A stretch of DNA of 64,000 bases. Origin: Cellulophaga sp. F20128. Its GTDB lineage: Bacteria > Bacteroidota > Bacteroidia > Flavobacteriales > Flavobacteriaceae. A program made the translations under genes and the position numbers. The stretch covers positions 111,254 through 175,253 of the forward strand of contig NZ_JALKBA010000008.1 of NCBI RefSeq assembly GCF_023015805.1, given 5' to 3'. Below, one piece after another: positions 26,652-35,855 of this stretch (position 1 is the stretch's first letter; each line of letters opens with the position of its first letter). The notes beneath the pieces were generated by a model. The model saw only the letters and a program-made list of their open reading frames with translations, was not told the DNA's origin and ran no database searches.

Positions 26652-28994
26652 TTATTCTTTAGTTATGGTTTCGTCAAGGTTGTAGATCACCTGGGCGGTT
26701 AACATTAAAGCTGCTGTTTTCACAGGGTCTGTTTTGAGCCTATTAAAATGGCCTATAGCCACTAATTTTTCTGCATTTTCTTCTTCGGAAGCAAGTCTTG
26801 TCTTGGCGTTGTTATAATAATCTTCCAAGACTTTTAATTCATCTTCTTTAGGGGATCGAATTAAAATATTTTTAAAAACAGCATTGACAACCTCAACATC
26901 ATTTTTAGCGTCTACCAGGGTATTTTGTGCTAAAACTCGAGCTGCTTCCAACATTTGCACATCATTTTGAAGCGCTAGCGCTTGTAAGGGTGTATTTGTT
27001 TTCTGTCGCCTTACTTCACAATAATCCCTGTTTGGGGCATCAAAAATAGTCATCCCTGGTGGTGGTAAGGTTCGTTTCCATATCGTATAAATAGACCTTC
27101 GGTATAGACTATCGCCACTGTCTTCTACATATTTTGTTAAGACCCCTCTATTACCTCCAGCGTTTGTTTCTTCCCACAGTCCTTTTGGCTGGTAGGGGCG
27201 TACACTTGGTCCTCCAATTTCTCTATTCAATAAATTACTAGTGGCTAGCACATAATCCCGAATCATTTCTCCACTCATTCGAAACCTAGGTGCTCTTGCC
27301 AAAAGTATATTTTCCGGATCTGCGGCCTTTAATTCTGTGGTTGCAACTGAACTTTGTTGATAGGTTGCAGAAAGTACAATCTTCTTTATAAGATACTTTA
27401 TATCCCAATTGTGCTCCATAAAGTCTTTCGATAACCAATCTAGCAATTCTGGGTGTGTGGGCAAACTACCTTGCACCCCAAAATCTTCAGCAGTGACTAC
27501 AAGCCCGTTGCCAAACAACATCCCCCAAACTCGGTTTACAAAAACGCGCGCCGTTAATGGGTTTTTTTCTGAAGTGACCCATTGGGCCAGTCCCAATCTA
27601 TTTCTTGGTAAGTCATCTGCAAATGGAAGAATTGTTTTGGGTGTGTTTGGATACACCTGTTCGCCATGATCATCATATTCTCCTCTGTTAAAAATAAAAG
27701 CCTCTCGAGGAACCGAATCGTTCATAACCATTACATTTACAGCTTCCACTCCCTTTTTATTTATAAACGACAGTACTCCCGTAGTATCCACATCAGAAAT
27801 GGTCATAAAAGGAGCATCTGCAAAATATTTCTGATTTGCAGCTTGTACTGCATCCATTCGAAGACCTTGCTCCTTAACATTGTTAAAAAAAGCATACATT
27901 TCAAAATACTCTTTTTGAGACAATTGATCGTATTTATGATCGTGACATTTAGCACATTCCAAGGTTAATCCTAAAATACCCTTTCCCAAGGTATTGGTAC
28001 GATCAACCACATAATAGGATCTATATTCTTCTTGAATAACACCTCCTTCTTGTGTGATAGGGTGGTTCCTATTAAAACCTGTTGCCAAAACATCTTCCTT
28101 GTTGGCATTGGGAAGTAAATCCCCGGCCAATTGCTTTGTTAAAAATTCATCATATGGCAGATTGGTGTTAAAGGCGTGAATAACCCAATCTCTCCATGGC
28201 CACATACTCCTATAACTATCGTCTTGGTACCCATGAGAATCTGCATAGCGCGACACATCTAACCACTCTTGCGCCATTCTTTCACCATAGGTTGGTAAAG
28301 CCATTAGTTGATCGATAAGATTGGCTATTGCCGTATTAGAATTGTCGTTCAAAAACCCTTCTACTATTGCTGTGTTTGGTGGCAAACCTGTTAGATCCAA
28401 ACTAATTCTTCGTGCCAATGTTTCTTTGCTTGCCTTTTGCGAGGGCCGTAATTCTTTATCCTCTATTTTTTCCAGTATAAAAGCATCAATCTCGTTTTGT
28501 ATCCAAACTTCTTGCTTTACTTTGGGAAGCTGTGACTTTACTGGTGATAGAAACGCCCAATGCTTTTCATACTTGGCGCCCTGTTCTATCCATTTTTTAA
28601 TCAATTTTTTTTCGTGTGTCGTTAAATGCAATTGCGAATCTGCAGGAGGCATTACAGCATCAGTATTGTCCGTAATGATTCGTTGGTACAGCTCACTTTT
28701 AGATGAATTTCCCTTTACCAAGGCATATTTCCCAGGATTTTCTGGTAATTCTAGGAAAGCCTTGTCTTCCAAATCTAATCGCAAACCGGCTTTGCGCTCA
28801 TTGGCGTCGGGACCATGACAGGCATAACACTTATCTGATAAAATGGGTTTAATGTCAAAATTATAATCAATTACAGCTGGTATTTTAACCTGAACATAGG
28901 TTTCGTTTGAATTAGCAAACACGCCTTTGTTAATTGTCCAAAGCAATGCGGTTAATAGCACCAAAATTCCGCCTAAAATAATTTTTTGTTTCAT
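26652..28994 (-). CDS. DUF1549/DUF1553 planctomycete-type cytochrome protein, copy B
   Basis: A 780-residue exported protein. The start at 28994 (MKQKIILGG) puts the hydrophobic signal segment at the N-terminus. The order is PSCyt1 heme domain (CYACH, C56-C59-H60, within DKCYACHGPDANERKAG), then DUF1549 (RRISLDLTGLPP, YGERMAQEWLDVSRYADSHG, and a second CAKCH), then DUF1553 (FVNRVWGMLFGNGLV, RRQKTNTPLQALALQND). By family it is a periplasmic multi-domain heme protein of unknown substrate. It is close by eye to the next gene upstream over its full length, so the two are tandem duplicates. Confidence 0.92.
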   Translation of the reverse strand: MKQKIILGGILVLLTALLWTINKGVFANSNETYVQVKIPAVIDYNFDIKPILSDKCYACHGPDANERKAGLRLDLEDKAFLELPENPGKYALVKGNSSKSELYQRIITDNTDAVMPPADSQLHLTTHEKKLIKKWIEQGAKYEKHWAFLSPVKSQLPKVKQEVWIQNEIDAFILEKIEDKELRPSQKASKETLARRISLDLTGLPPNTAIVEGFLNDNSNTAIANLIDQLMALPTYGERMAQEWLDVSRYADSHGYQDDSYRSMWPWRDWVIHAFNTNLPYDEFLTKQLAGDLLPNANKEDVLATGFNRNHPITQEGGVIQEEYRSYYVVDRTNTLGKGILGLTLECAKCHDHKYDQLSQKEYFEMYAFFNNVKEQGLRMDAVQAANQKYFADAPFMTISDVDTTGVLSFINKKGVEAVNVMVMNDSVPREAFIFNRGEYDDHGEQVYPNTPKTILPFADDLPRNRLGLAQWVTSEKNPLTARVFVNRVWGMLFGNGLVVTAEDFGVQGSLPTHPELLDWLSKDFMEHNWDIKYLIKKIVLSATYQQSSVATTELKAADPENILLARAPRFRMSGEMIRDYVLATSNLLNREIGGPSVRPYQPKGLWEETNAGGNRGVLTKYVEDSGDSLYRRSIYTIWKRTLPPPGMTIFDAPNRDYCEVRRQKTNTPLQALALQNDVQMLEAARVLAQNTLVDAKNDVEVVNAVFKNILIRSPKEDELKVLEDYYNNAKTRLASEEENAEKLVAIGHFNRLKTDPVKTAALMLTAQVIYNLDETITKE

Positions 28995-29017
28995 CTCTTG
29001 ATATATATACAATGCTA

Positions 29018-31360
29018 CTATTCTTTTGTGATTGTTTCGTCTAGGTTATAAATTACCTGTGCAGTTAACATTAAAGCTGCGGTTTTAACAGGATCTGTTT
29101 CAGGTTTTTTAAAGCTTCCAATGCTTACTAGTTTCTCAGCATTCTCTTTCTCCTTACCAAACTTAATTTTTGCATCAAGGTAGTAATTTTCCAATACTTT
29201 TAGCTCTTCTATTTTAGGAGTTCTAATTAAAATAGCCTTAAAAATAGTTTGTACAAGCTGGTCATCATGGGCTGAGTTGGCTAATGTATTTTGTGCCAAT
29301 ACCCTAGCTGCCTCCAGCATTTGAACATCATTTTGCAAGGCCAGTGCTTGTAGAGGTGTATTTGTTTTTTGACGATTCACCTCACAATAATCTCTAGTTG
29401 GTGCATCAAAAATAGTCATTCCGGGCGGCGGGGAGGTTCTTTTCCAAAACGTATACAAAGATCTCCTATATAGTTTATCACCTTTATCTGCTACATATTT
29501 GGCTAAGATTCCACTTCCTGAAGTTGTTTCTTTCCACAAGCCATCAGGTTGATACGGCCGCACACTGGGACCACCAATTTCTGTATGTAGTAATCCACTG
29601 GTGGTTAATATATAGTCTCGAATCATTTCCCCACTCATTCTAAACCTACCCGCTCTTGCCAAAAGTAAATTTTCAGGGTCAGTTGCTTTTCGTTCTTCGG
29701 TTGCAACGGAGCTTTGTTGATAGGTAGCAGACAGCAATATTTTTTTTAGAAGGTTTTGTATATCCCATTCATTTTCCATAAAATCTTTAGCCAACCAATC
29801 TAATAATGCTGGATGTGTTGGCAAACTTCCTTGCACCCCAAAATCGCCCAAGGTTTCTACAAGGCCTCTACCAAAAATGCTGGCCCAAATTCTGTTTACA
29901 AAAACTCTGGAAGTAAGTGGGTTATTAGGGTCTATTACCCATTGTGCTAGCCCCAATCTATTTTTTGGCAAGGCATCTGAAAAAGGAAGGATAGCCTCTG
30001 GTGTATTGGGGTAAACCTGTTCCCCATGATCATCGTATTCACCTCTATTAAAGATAAAGGCATCTCTTGGCAAAGAATCGTTCATCACCATTACATTTAC
30101 ACTTGTACCTTCTTTTCTATTGATAAATGACAACACCCCTTCTGCATCCTCATCGGAAATAGTGATGTAAGGATTATCGGCATAGTGTTTTAATCTTGTA
30201 GCCCTCCCGACACCCATTTCAAAGCCAACTTCTTTTACATTATTAAAAAAAGCATACATTTCAAAATAATTTTTATGCGATAACTGGTCGTATTTATGGT
30301 CATGACATTTTGCACATTCAAGGGTCATTCCCAAAACACCTTTCCCGAGCGTATTTGCCCTATCTGACACATAGTAAGATCTGTATTCTTCTAGTATTAC
30401 ACCACCTTCTTGCGTAATGGGGTGATTTCTATTAAAGCCTGTTGCCAATACGTCTTCCTTACTTGCATTGGGCAATAGGTCTCCTGCCAATTGTTTTATT
30501 AAAAATTCATCATAGGGCATGTTTTTATTAAAAGCATGTATGGCCCAATCTCTCCAAGGCCACATGCTCCTATAATTATCATCTTGATACCCATGTGAAT
30601 CTGCATAGCGCGCCACGTCTAACCATGCTTGCGCCATTTTTTCACCATAACTGGGCAGTGCCATAAGTTTGTCTACTAGGGTTTCTATGGCCTCATTAGA
30701 AGTATCTGCTAAAAAATCTTTGACCATTTCCGATTTTGGAGGTAAGCCCGTAAGGTCTAGGCTAATTCTTCTTACCAAGGTCTCTTTGGAAGCTTTTGGT
30801 GATGGCTTAAGATTGTTATCTATTATTTTTTGCAATACAAAACCATCAATCTCATTTTGCTCCCATTCTTTTGCAGTTTTAGCTGTGAGTTGTATTTTTT
30901 TAGGAGGAATAAATGCCCAATGTTTTTCATAAGTAGCCCCTTGTACAATCCATTTTTTTATTAATTCCTTTTCGTGTGTAGTTAGATGTAATTGGGATTC
31001 TGATGGCGGCATAAGGTCATCATTATTATCGGTTACCATCCTGAGGTATGCTTCACTCTTTAAAGGATTTCCTTTAACGAAGGCATACTTTCCTGCAGTC
31101 ACGGAAAGCTCCTTAAAGGCATCTTCTTCTTGGTCTAATCGCAACCCTGCTTTGCGTTCATTTACGTCCGGGCCATGGCAGGTATAACACTTATCGGATA
31201 AGATGGGCTTAATATCAAAATTATAACTAACTATATCTGGAAGCTTTACATCTGCATAATTTTCAGTAGTTGAAGCAAACACCCCCTTACTTAGGCCCCA
31301 AATGAGGACCATTGAAAGAACTAAAACAAATACTAAGAGGATCCTCTGCCTTGTATACAT
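29018..31360 (-). CDS. DUF1549/DUF1553 planctomycete-type cytochrome protein, copy A
   Basis: A 780-residue exported paralogue of the adjoining copy B gene, with the same architecture: signal segment, PSCyt1 domain (CYTCH, C58-C61-H62), DUF1549 with a second CAKCH, and DUF1553 (FVNRIWASIFGRGLV, NRQKTNTPLQALALQND). I chose the ATG at 31360 (MYTRQRILLVF), because the longer frame starts at a TTG. It is the first gene of the four-gene cassette; copy B starts 23 bp downstream. The two end identically (YNLDETITKE), while their N-terminal signals and one central loop differ most. Confidence 0.92.
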   Translation of the reverse strand: MYTRQRILLVFVLVLSMVLIWGLSKGVFASTTENYADVKLPDIVSYNFDIKPILSDKCYTCHGPDVNERKAGLRLDQEEDAFKELSVTAGKYAFVKGNPLKSEAYLRMVTDNNDDLMPPSESQLHLTTHEKELIKKWIVQGATYEKHWAFIPPKKIQLTAKTAKEWEQNEIDGFVLQKIIDNNLKPSPKASKETLVRRISLDLTGLPPKSEMVKDFLADTSNEAIETLVDKLMALPSYGEKMAQAWLDVARYADSHGYQDDNYRSMWPWRDWAIHAFNKNMPYDEFLIKQLAGDLLPNASKEDVLATGFNRNHPITQEGGVILEEYRSYYVSDRANTLGKGVLGMTLECAKCHDHKYDQLSHKNYFEMYAFFNNVKEVGFEMGVGRATRLKHYADNPYITISDEDAEGVLSFINRKEGTSVNVMVMNDSLPRDAFIFNRGEYDDHGEQVYPNTPEAILPFSDALPKNRLGLAQWVIDPNNPLTSRVFVNRIWASIFGRGLVETLGDFGVQGSLPTHPALLDWLAKDFMENEWDIQNLLKKILLSATYQQSSVATEERKATDPENLLLARAGRFRMSGEMIRDYILTTSGLLHTEIGGPSVRPYQPDGLWKETTSGSGILAKYVADKGDKLYRRSLYTFWKRTSPPPGMTIFDAPTRDYCEVNRQKTNTPLQALALQNDVQMLEAARVLAQNTLANSAHDDQLVQTIFKAILIRTPKIEELKVLENYYLDAKIKFGKEKENAEKLVSIGSFKKPETDPVKTAALMLTAQVIYNLDETITKE

Positions 31361-31559
31361 AGTGAATATAAACTTCAATTACTATATTATAAAATTACAC
31401 AATTCAATAAATACCAACTACAAGGTTTTATACATAAACTATTGCTATTTTGTCTTTTAGATGATTAAATAGCGATAAAACTTATCACATTTGTCTTTAG
31501 ATTCTCATAAAAATTAAGAACTTTACTTTTCATTGAAACAAATCTCTTTTTTAGAAAAT

Positions 31560-32651
31560 ATGGCTAGTGTAGAGGATAAACTAAAAGAACGAATAAAAGA
31601 ACTTACTTGTTTGTATGAGGTTACCTCTATCATTGTAAACTGCGATTACAATGAAATAGAAGTAGGTTTACAAGCCATTGTTTCTTGTCTAAAGAAAGCA
31701 TGGCAATACGGCAACGACACTCAGGCAGTATTAGCAACAGAATCTTATTATATTGAAACAAAAAAAGAACATAAAGACTATATTTTTATAACCTCTACCA
31801 TTACTGTTTTCAATAAAAATAAGGGCGAACTAAAAGTGGGTTATCCGGCAAGTAAATACATGCTAGGAGACTTTTTAGAAGAAGAAAAGCAGTTGCTAGA
31901 CAATGTAGCTTTAGAGGTTGGTAATTTATTAGAACGAAAAGAAATTAAAGAAAATGAAATTCTTATTAAAAGACAGGTAGAACAGGCTGATAGACTCCGA
32001 ATTCTGGGCGAAATTACTGCGGGTATTGCCCACGAATTAAACACTCCTTTGGCTAATATTTTAGGCTTTGCTGAGCTTTTAAAGGACCGAAACAAACATG
32101 ACAAACAAGCAGCGAAAGATGTAGACAAAATTATAAACAGTGCTATTTATTCTAGAGAAGTTGTAAAAAAATTAATGTTTTTTGCCTGTGAAATGCCCCA
32201 ACAAAAAAAAGTTGTAAAAATAATTCCGACGATTAAAGAAGCGATTGAATTGTTAAATCCCATCCTAAAAACTAAAAATATAACCTATAAATTTGCGACC
32301 ACTAATGAAGATATAGCCTTAAAAATTGATGGAATACAACTCACTCAAGTATTGTTTAATTTAGTGATGAATGCCGTTTATTTTTCCCCTGAAGGAGGTA
32401 CAATAGTTTTAGAAGTAGCGGATAGACAACAGGAAGTGGAAATTAGCATCTCAGATGAAGGTCCTGGGATAAAGGATAAAATTGGAGATAAAATTTTTGA
32501 ACCCTTTTTTACCACAAAACCTATTGGTGATGGCTCAGGTCTTGGCCTTAGTGTGGTACATGGAATAGTTAAAAGTCACAAAGGCACTATTACACATAGT
32601 TGCAATACTCCTAAAGGTACTATTTTTACAGTTACCTTTTCTAAATTATAA
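31560..32651 (+). CDS. Cytosolic sensor histidine kinase of a sigma54 two-component system
   Basis: A 363-residue kinase from the ATG at 31560 (an in-frame TTG at 31533 would add nine residues). No membrane helix is visible, so the sensor is soluble. Residues 1-125 form a GAF-like or unrecognised input region containing two cysteines (TCLYEV and SCLKKAW) and a YxxxSKYMLGDF block. H158 lies in the H-box GIAHELNTPLANI. The ATPase has the N-box (LVMNAVYFSP), a DEGPGIK motif and GSGLGLSVVHGI. It is followed 4 bp later by its response regulator gene. The signal is unknown. Confidence 0.92.
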   Translation: MASVEDKLKERIKELTCLYEVTSIIVNCDYNEIEVGLQAIVSCLKKAWQYGNDTQAVLATESYYIETKKEHKDYIFITSTITVFNKNKGELKVGYPASKYMLGDFLEEEKQLLDNVALEVGNLLERKEIKENEILIKRQVEQADRLRILGEITAGIAHELNTPLANILGFAELLKDRNKHDKQAAKDVDKIINSAIYSREVVKKLMFFACEMPQQKKVVKIIPTIKEAIELLNPILKTKNITYKFATTNEDIALKIDGIQLTQVLFNLVMNAVYFSPEGGTIVLEVADRQQEVEISISDEGPGIKDKIGDKIFEPFFTTKPIGDGSGLGLSVVHGIVKSHKGTITHSCNTPKGTIFTVTFSKL

Positions 32652-32655
32652 ATTG

Positions 32656-33978
32656 ATGGGCTTACAAAAAGAAAATATATTAATAGTTGATGATGACATT
32701 CATATTCTAGAATTGCTGCAACGCCATTTGCAATCATTAAACTACCATATATACAAGGCAGTTTCTGTAAAGCAGGCTTTATACGTTTTAAAAGACTCTA
32801 CTATAGATCTTTTAATTTCTGACATTCAAATGCCAGAAATAGATGGTTTACAGCTCTTAAAATATACAGCAGAACATTACCCAAACATTCCCAAATTAGT
32901 AATTACAGGATACCCCTCGGTTGATAATGCCATGAGCGTTATAAAATCTGGCGCAACAGATTATTTAACAAAACCTTTTACCAAAGAAGAATTAAAGCAA
33001 GCGGTCACCAAATCTATAGCGAGTACTACCAAACGCAAAAAAGCAATTCAACTTCCCGCAACGAAAAGAAACCGTTATGAGGACATGATTGGTGCCTCGG
33101 AAGCTTTTCAAAAAATTACTGATATTATAGAACGGGTAAAGGATAATAAGGCAACCATTCTTATAGAGGGTGAGAGCGGTACCGGAAAGGAATTAGTTGC
33201 TAGGGCGATACATTATTCTGGAAAATTTGCTCGCGGACCATTTATTGCTGTAAACTGTGCTGCAATACCAGAAAACTTATTAGAGGCTGAATTATTTGGG
33301 TATTCCAAGGGTGCTTTTACGGGAGCCAATGAAAATAGAAATGGTTTTTTTCAAGCGGCAAATAATGGCACCTTATTTTTAGATGAAATAGGAAACGCAT
33401 CAATAGCTGTACAAACAAAACTTTTAAGAGCTCTTCAAGAAAAACAGATAACCAAAATAGGTTCTCAAAAAGTAGAAAAAATTGATGTACGCATAATAGC
33501 TGCAACCAATAGCAACCTCATTGAAAGTGTTGCCGACAAAAGTTTTCGAGAAGATTTATACTATCGTTTAACCGTGGTGCAAATTCATGTGCCTCCGCTT
33601 AGAGATCGGAAATCTGACATTCCTTTACTGGTAGCACGTTTCATCAGAAAATATGGGGTAGAATACAAAGAAAGGCTATTGCAAATCACTGATGATGCTG
33701 TACAAATGTTACAAAGGCATAATTGGCCAGGCAACATAAGAGAGTTAGAAAATGTGATTCAAAGTGCCGTGATTATGAGTGATGGAAAAATTGACATCCA
33801 AAGTTTTCCAGACTACCTAAAATACAAAATAGATTTTCCTGAACGCTCTTTCTTGACTTTACAGGAAATGGAAAAAGAGTATATAATAAAAGTACTTGCT
33901 GCCTCAGGTGATAATAAAACCAAAGCAGCGGAAATTCTTCAAATAGACCGTAAAACACTTCGGCAAAAACTAAAATAA
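32656..33978 (+). CDS. NtrC-family sigma54 activator (response regulator)
   Basis: A 440-residue enhancer-binding protein. The receiver domain (residues 1-120) has D56 as phospho-acceptor in ISDIQMPEIDG. The AAA+ domain has Walker A GESGTGKE (172-179) and a canonical GAFTGA sigma54-contact loop (219-224). A C-terminal Fis-type helix-turn-helix (NKTKAAEILQIDRKTLRQKL) ends the protein. It is the partner of the kinase just upstream. A pair of dyads starts only 5 bp after the stop, with a sigma54-type promoter about 100 bp further, suggesting it controls the gdhA operon in cis. Confidence 0.95.
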   Translation: MGLQKENILIVDDDIHILELLQRHLQSLNYHIYKAVSVKQALYVLKDSTIDLLISDIQMPEIDGLQLLKYTAEHYPNIPKLVITGYPSVDNAMSVIKSGATDYLTKPFTKEELKQAVTKSIASTTKRKKAIQLPATKRNRYEDMIGASEAFQKITDIIERVKDNKATILIEGESGTGKELVARAIHYSGKFARGPFIAVNCAAIPENLLEAELFGYSKGAFTGANENRNGFFQAANNGTLFLDEIGNASIAVQTKLLRALQEKQITKIGSQKVEKIDVRIIAATNSNLIESVADKSFREDLYYRLTVVQIHVPPLRDRKSDIPLLVARFIRKYGVEYKERLLQITDDAVQMLQRHNWPGNIRELENVIQSAVIMSDGKIDIQSFPDYLKYKIDFPERSFLTLQEMEKEYIIKVLAASGDNKTKAAEILQIDRKTLRQKLK

Positions 33979-33983
33979 AAAGC

Positions 33984-34017
33984 GGGTAATTTTTACTCTA
34001 TTGGGTAATTTTTACCC
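33984..34017. promoter_or_regulatory. Two tandem dyads, probable enhancer for the NtrC-type activator
   Basis: GGGTAATTTTTACTC (33984-33998) and GGGTAATTTTTACCC (34003-34017) are tandem copies spaced 19 bp centre to centre. The second is a perfect inverted repeat (GGGTAA-TTT-TTACCC); the first has one mismatch. They lie about 97 and 116 bp upstream of the GG of the -24/-12 element, the usual distance for enhancer sites of NtrC-type proteins. Confidence 0.6.
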
Positions 34018-34103
34018 TATTTAATTAATTCTTTCTAGTCTACATTTAATCATAACCTATTGATTTTTAATGTATTCTATCGTTTTTGTGAAAATAACTC
34101 AAA

Positions 34104-34121
34104 TTAGGCACACTACTTGCC
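34104..34121 (+). promoter_or_regulatory. Sigma54 (-24/-12) promoter
   Basis: TTAGGCACACTACTTGCC matches the consensus TGGCAC-N5-TTGC closely. GG at 34107-34108 and GC at 34119-34120 are separated by exactly 10 bp, and the TTGC is intact. The predicted start of transcription is near 34131. An NtrC-type gene ends 126 bp upstream. Confidence 0.7.
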
Positions 34122-34148
34122 TTTCATTCTTGAATTATAACATTTAAA

Positions 34149-34232
34149 ATGAATGCACTGGTACTAAGTGTAAGCAATGTATTTGTAAAACAAGAAGATG
34201 AAATGAACAAATACAAACAAAACATAAATTAA
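34149..34232 (+). CDS. Possible 27-residue leader peptide
   Basis: A short frame starting at the first ATG after the predicted sigma54 start site: M-N-A-L-V-L-S then a polar, Lys-rich end (MNKYKQNIN). It has no clear Shine-Dalgarno sequence, which is normal in this phylum. It may be a translated leader or chance. The only support is its position between promoter and hairpin. Confidence 0.2.
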   Translation: MNALVLSVSNVFVKQEDEMNKYKQNIN

Positions 34233-34282
34233 AATATTTAGAAAAGATAATAAAATGTTGACTCATATTGTTGGTTGATTTG

Positions 34283-34342
34283 TCTACTTGGCTTTACTAT
34301 TGGTTGACTACCAGATTTTTAAAAGTCGAGTAGATTTTTTTT
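34283..34342 (+). terminator. Hairpin with T-run inside the leader of the gdhA operon
   Basis: TCTACTTGGC (34283-34292) pairs with GTCGAGTAGA (34325-34334) over 10 bp, with two G-U pairs, and eight T follow directly. It lies about 150 nt after the predicted sigma54 start and 31 nt before the next coding region. It would act as an intrinsic terminator, either ending a short RNA or attenuating the operon. Confidence 0.55.
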
Positions 34343-34372
34343 CTGACATCAAGAATTATAAAAAAAACAAGG

Positions 34373-34549
34373 ATGGAACACTATGCTAAAAGTTTATGCT
34401 CTACCTGTATAAATATTTCTTTTTGTGTATTAACAACGAATAAGAGTTTTATACACTCATGTAGCGAATATTATCATGTATTAAGTACGGCAATGGATCG
34501 TAAAATACAAACAGAAAATTACGAACAGAACCCTCTGGTACTAAAATAA
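34373..34549 (+). CDS. Small four-cysteine protein
   Basis: A 58-residue frame with an AAGG stretch just before the ATG. It ends 5 bp before the gdhA start codon. Cysteines are at residues 9, 12, 18 and 30 (LCSTC, FC and SC), a spacing that could bind a metal or Fe-S cluster. The rest is polar, with DRKIQTENYEQNPLVLK at the end. No signal peptide is obvious. It is too short for usual gene finders and I do not recognise a named family. The tight spacing to gdhA and the uninterrupted frame argue for a real gene, but the function is unknown. Confidence 0.55.
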   Translation: MEHYAKSLCSTCINISFCVLTTNKSFIHSCSEYYHVLSTAMDRKIQTENYEQNPLVLK

Positions 34550-34554
34550 AATAA

Positions 34555-35838
34555 ATGGTTATAAAACAACAGAAGAAGTTAAAACAAGGAATGCTAGATA
34601 ATGTTATGCGCCAATTTAATTACAGTGCAGATCTCATTAATCTCAATCCAAATATTAGAAAAATACTGAGTATCACCAACAACGAACTGGTTGTCCATTT
34701 TCCTGTAAAAATGGACAATGGAGATGTTGAGGTATTTACAGGGTATAGAGTGCAGCACAATAACTCCCTTGGTCCATACAAAGGCGGGCTACGCTATCAC
34801 CCTACCGTAGATATTGATGCCGCTAAGGCCTTGGCTATGTGGATGACTTGGAAAACATCTTTGGCTGGCTTACCCTTTGGAGGTGCTAAAGGAGGCATAC
34901 AATTAGACCCGTCTAAATACTCTCAAGCAGAATTAGAGCGAATTACACGAAGATTCACCTATGCGTTGGGAGACAATATTGGGCCAGAATTAGACATACC
35001 TGCTCCTGATGTAAATACTAATCCACAAACAATGGCTTGGATTTTAGACACTTATATGTCTACAAAATCACCCTCAGAACGTTCTAAAAATATGCATGTG
35101 GTTACCGGAAAACCTGTAGGTGCAGGTGGTTCTGAAGGCAGGGATAGAGCAACGGGCTATGGTGTATTTTTAAATATAAAATTTTGGGCAGAAAACAAAA
35201 AGATAGACCTAAAGGATAAGAGATATATTGTACAAGGATTTGGCAATGTAGGTTATTGGACCTCACATTTTCTAGACCAAGAAGGTGCAATTTTAGTTGG
35301 TGTTCAAGATGCATCTGGCAGTATTGCGAATACAAAAGGGATGTGTGTAGAAGATTTATTTAAACACACTATGGAACACAAGGGTGCTATTGCTGGATTT
35401 TCGGGAGCTACCCCCATAGCACAATCAACTTTCTTTGGCTTAGACTGTGATATTTGTGTGCCGGCTGCCTTAGGGAATCAAATTACAGCTGATAACGCCA
35501 ATGATATTAAAGCATTTTTAATTGCAGAAGGAGCCAACGGCCCAACAGACGTAGAAGCAGAAAAAATACTGTTAGAAAAAGGTATAGAAATTATTCCGGA
35601 CATTTTGTGCAATTCAGGGGGCGTTATTGGTAGCTATTTTGAATGGCTACAAAACCGAAACGGAGAAATTTGGCAGTTGGACGAAGTCATGGAAAAAATG
35701 CATAAAAAACTAAAAGAGTCTTTTAACAAAGTAATGAAGACGGCTACAGAGAGAGAATTAGATATGCGTACTGCTGCATTTACAATTGCGATAGAAAGAC
35801 TAGAGCAAGCATACATTCAAAGAGGAATTTTCCCATAA
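34555..35838 (+). CDS. gdhA: Glutamate dehydrogenase (Glu/Leu/Phe/Val dehydrogenase family)
   Basis: A 427-residue cytosolic dehydrogenase that interconverts glutamate and 2-oxoglutarate plus ammonium. The substrate-binding lysines are K76 (GPYKGGLRYHP), K100 and the catalytic K112 (PFGGAKGGI). A Rossmann domain is present (YIVQGFGNVGYWTSHFLD). The length and N-terminal region match the short catabolic, NAD-type group (RocG/GudB-like) rather than the larger NADP biosynthetic enzyme; cofactor choice is an inference. It lies downstream of the sigma54 promoter and its activator, so it is likely regulated by nitrogen or energy state. Confidence 0.93.
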   Translation: MVIKQQKKLKQGMLDNVMRQFNYSADLINLNPNIRKILSITNNELVVHFPVKMDNGDVEVFTGYRVQHNNSLGPYKGGLRYHPTVDIDAAKALAMWMTWKTSLAGLPFGGAKGGIQLDPSKYSQAELERITRRFTYALGDNIGPELDIPAPDVNTNPQTMAWILDTYMSTKSPSERSKNMHVVTGKPVGAGGSEGRDRATGYGVFLNIKFWAENKKIDLKDKRYIVQGFGNVGYWTSHFLDQEGAILVGVQDASGSIANTKGMCVEDLFKHTMEHKGAIAGFSGATPIAQSTFFGLDCDICVPAALGNQITADNANDIKAFLIAEGANGPTDVEAEKILLEKGIEIIPDILCNSGGVIGSYFEWLQNRNGEIWQLDEVMEKMHKKLKESFNKVMKTATERELDMRTAAFTIAIERLEQAYIQRGIFP

Positions 35839-35855
35839 TAATAAAGAAATAGAAC

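Larger units (their letters stand above)
33979..34148. other. Regulatory spacer with dyads and sigma54 promoter
   Basis: 170 bp after the NtrC-family gene without a supported coding region. It holds two tandem dyads and the -24/-12 element, given as separate entries. The rest of the spacer is AT-rich with no other structure that I could support. Confidence 0.6.

Noticed and set aside
28321..28818. 165-residue + strand frame opposite the DUF1549/DUF1553 copy B gene
   Set aside because: Antisense to a well-supported gene; composition is that of a shadow frame, and the paralogue copy A does not keep it at the same length.
23712..31360. Recent horizontal transfer of the cytochrome cassette
   Set aside because: By eye the composition and codon use match the neighbours, no mobile gene or attachment site flanks it, and such cassettes are known in Bacteroidetes.
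34380..34400. A second GG...GC pair (GGAACACTATGC) before gdhA as a sigma54 promoter
   Set aside because: The spacing between GG and GC is 8 instead of 10 bp, and it lies inside the four-cysteine frame.
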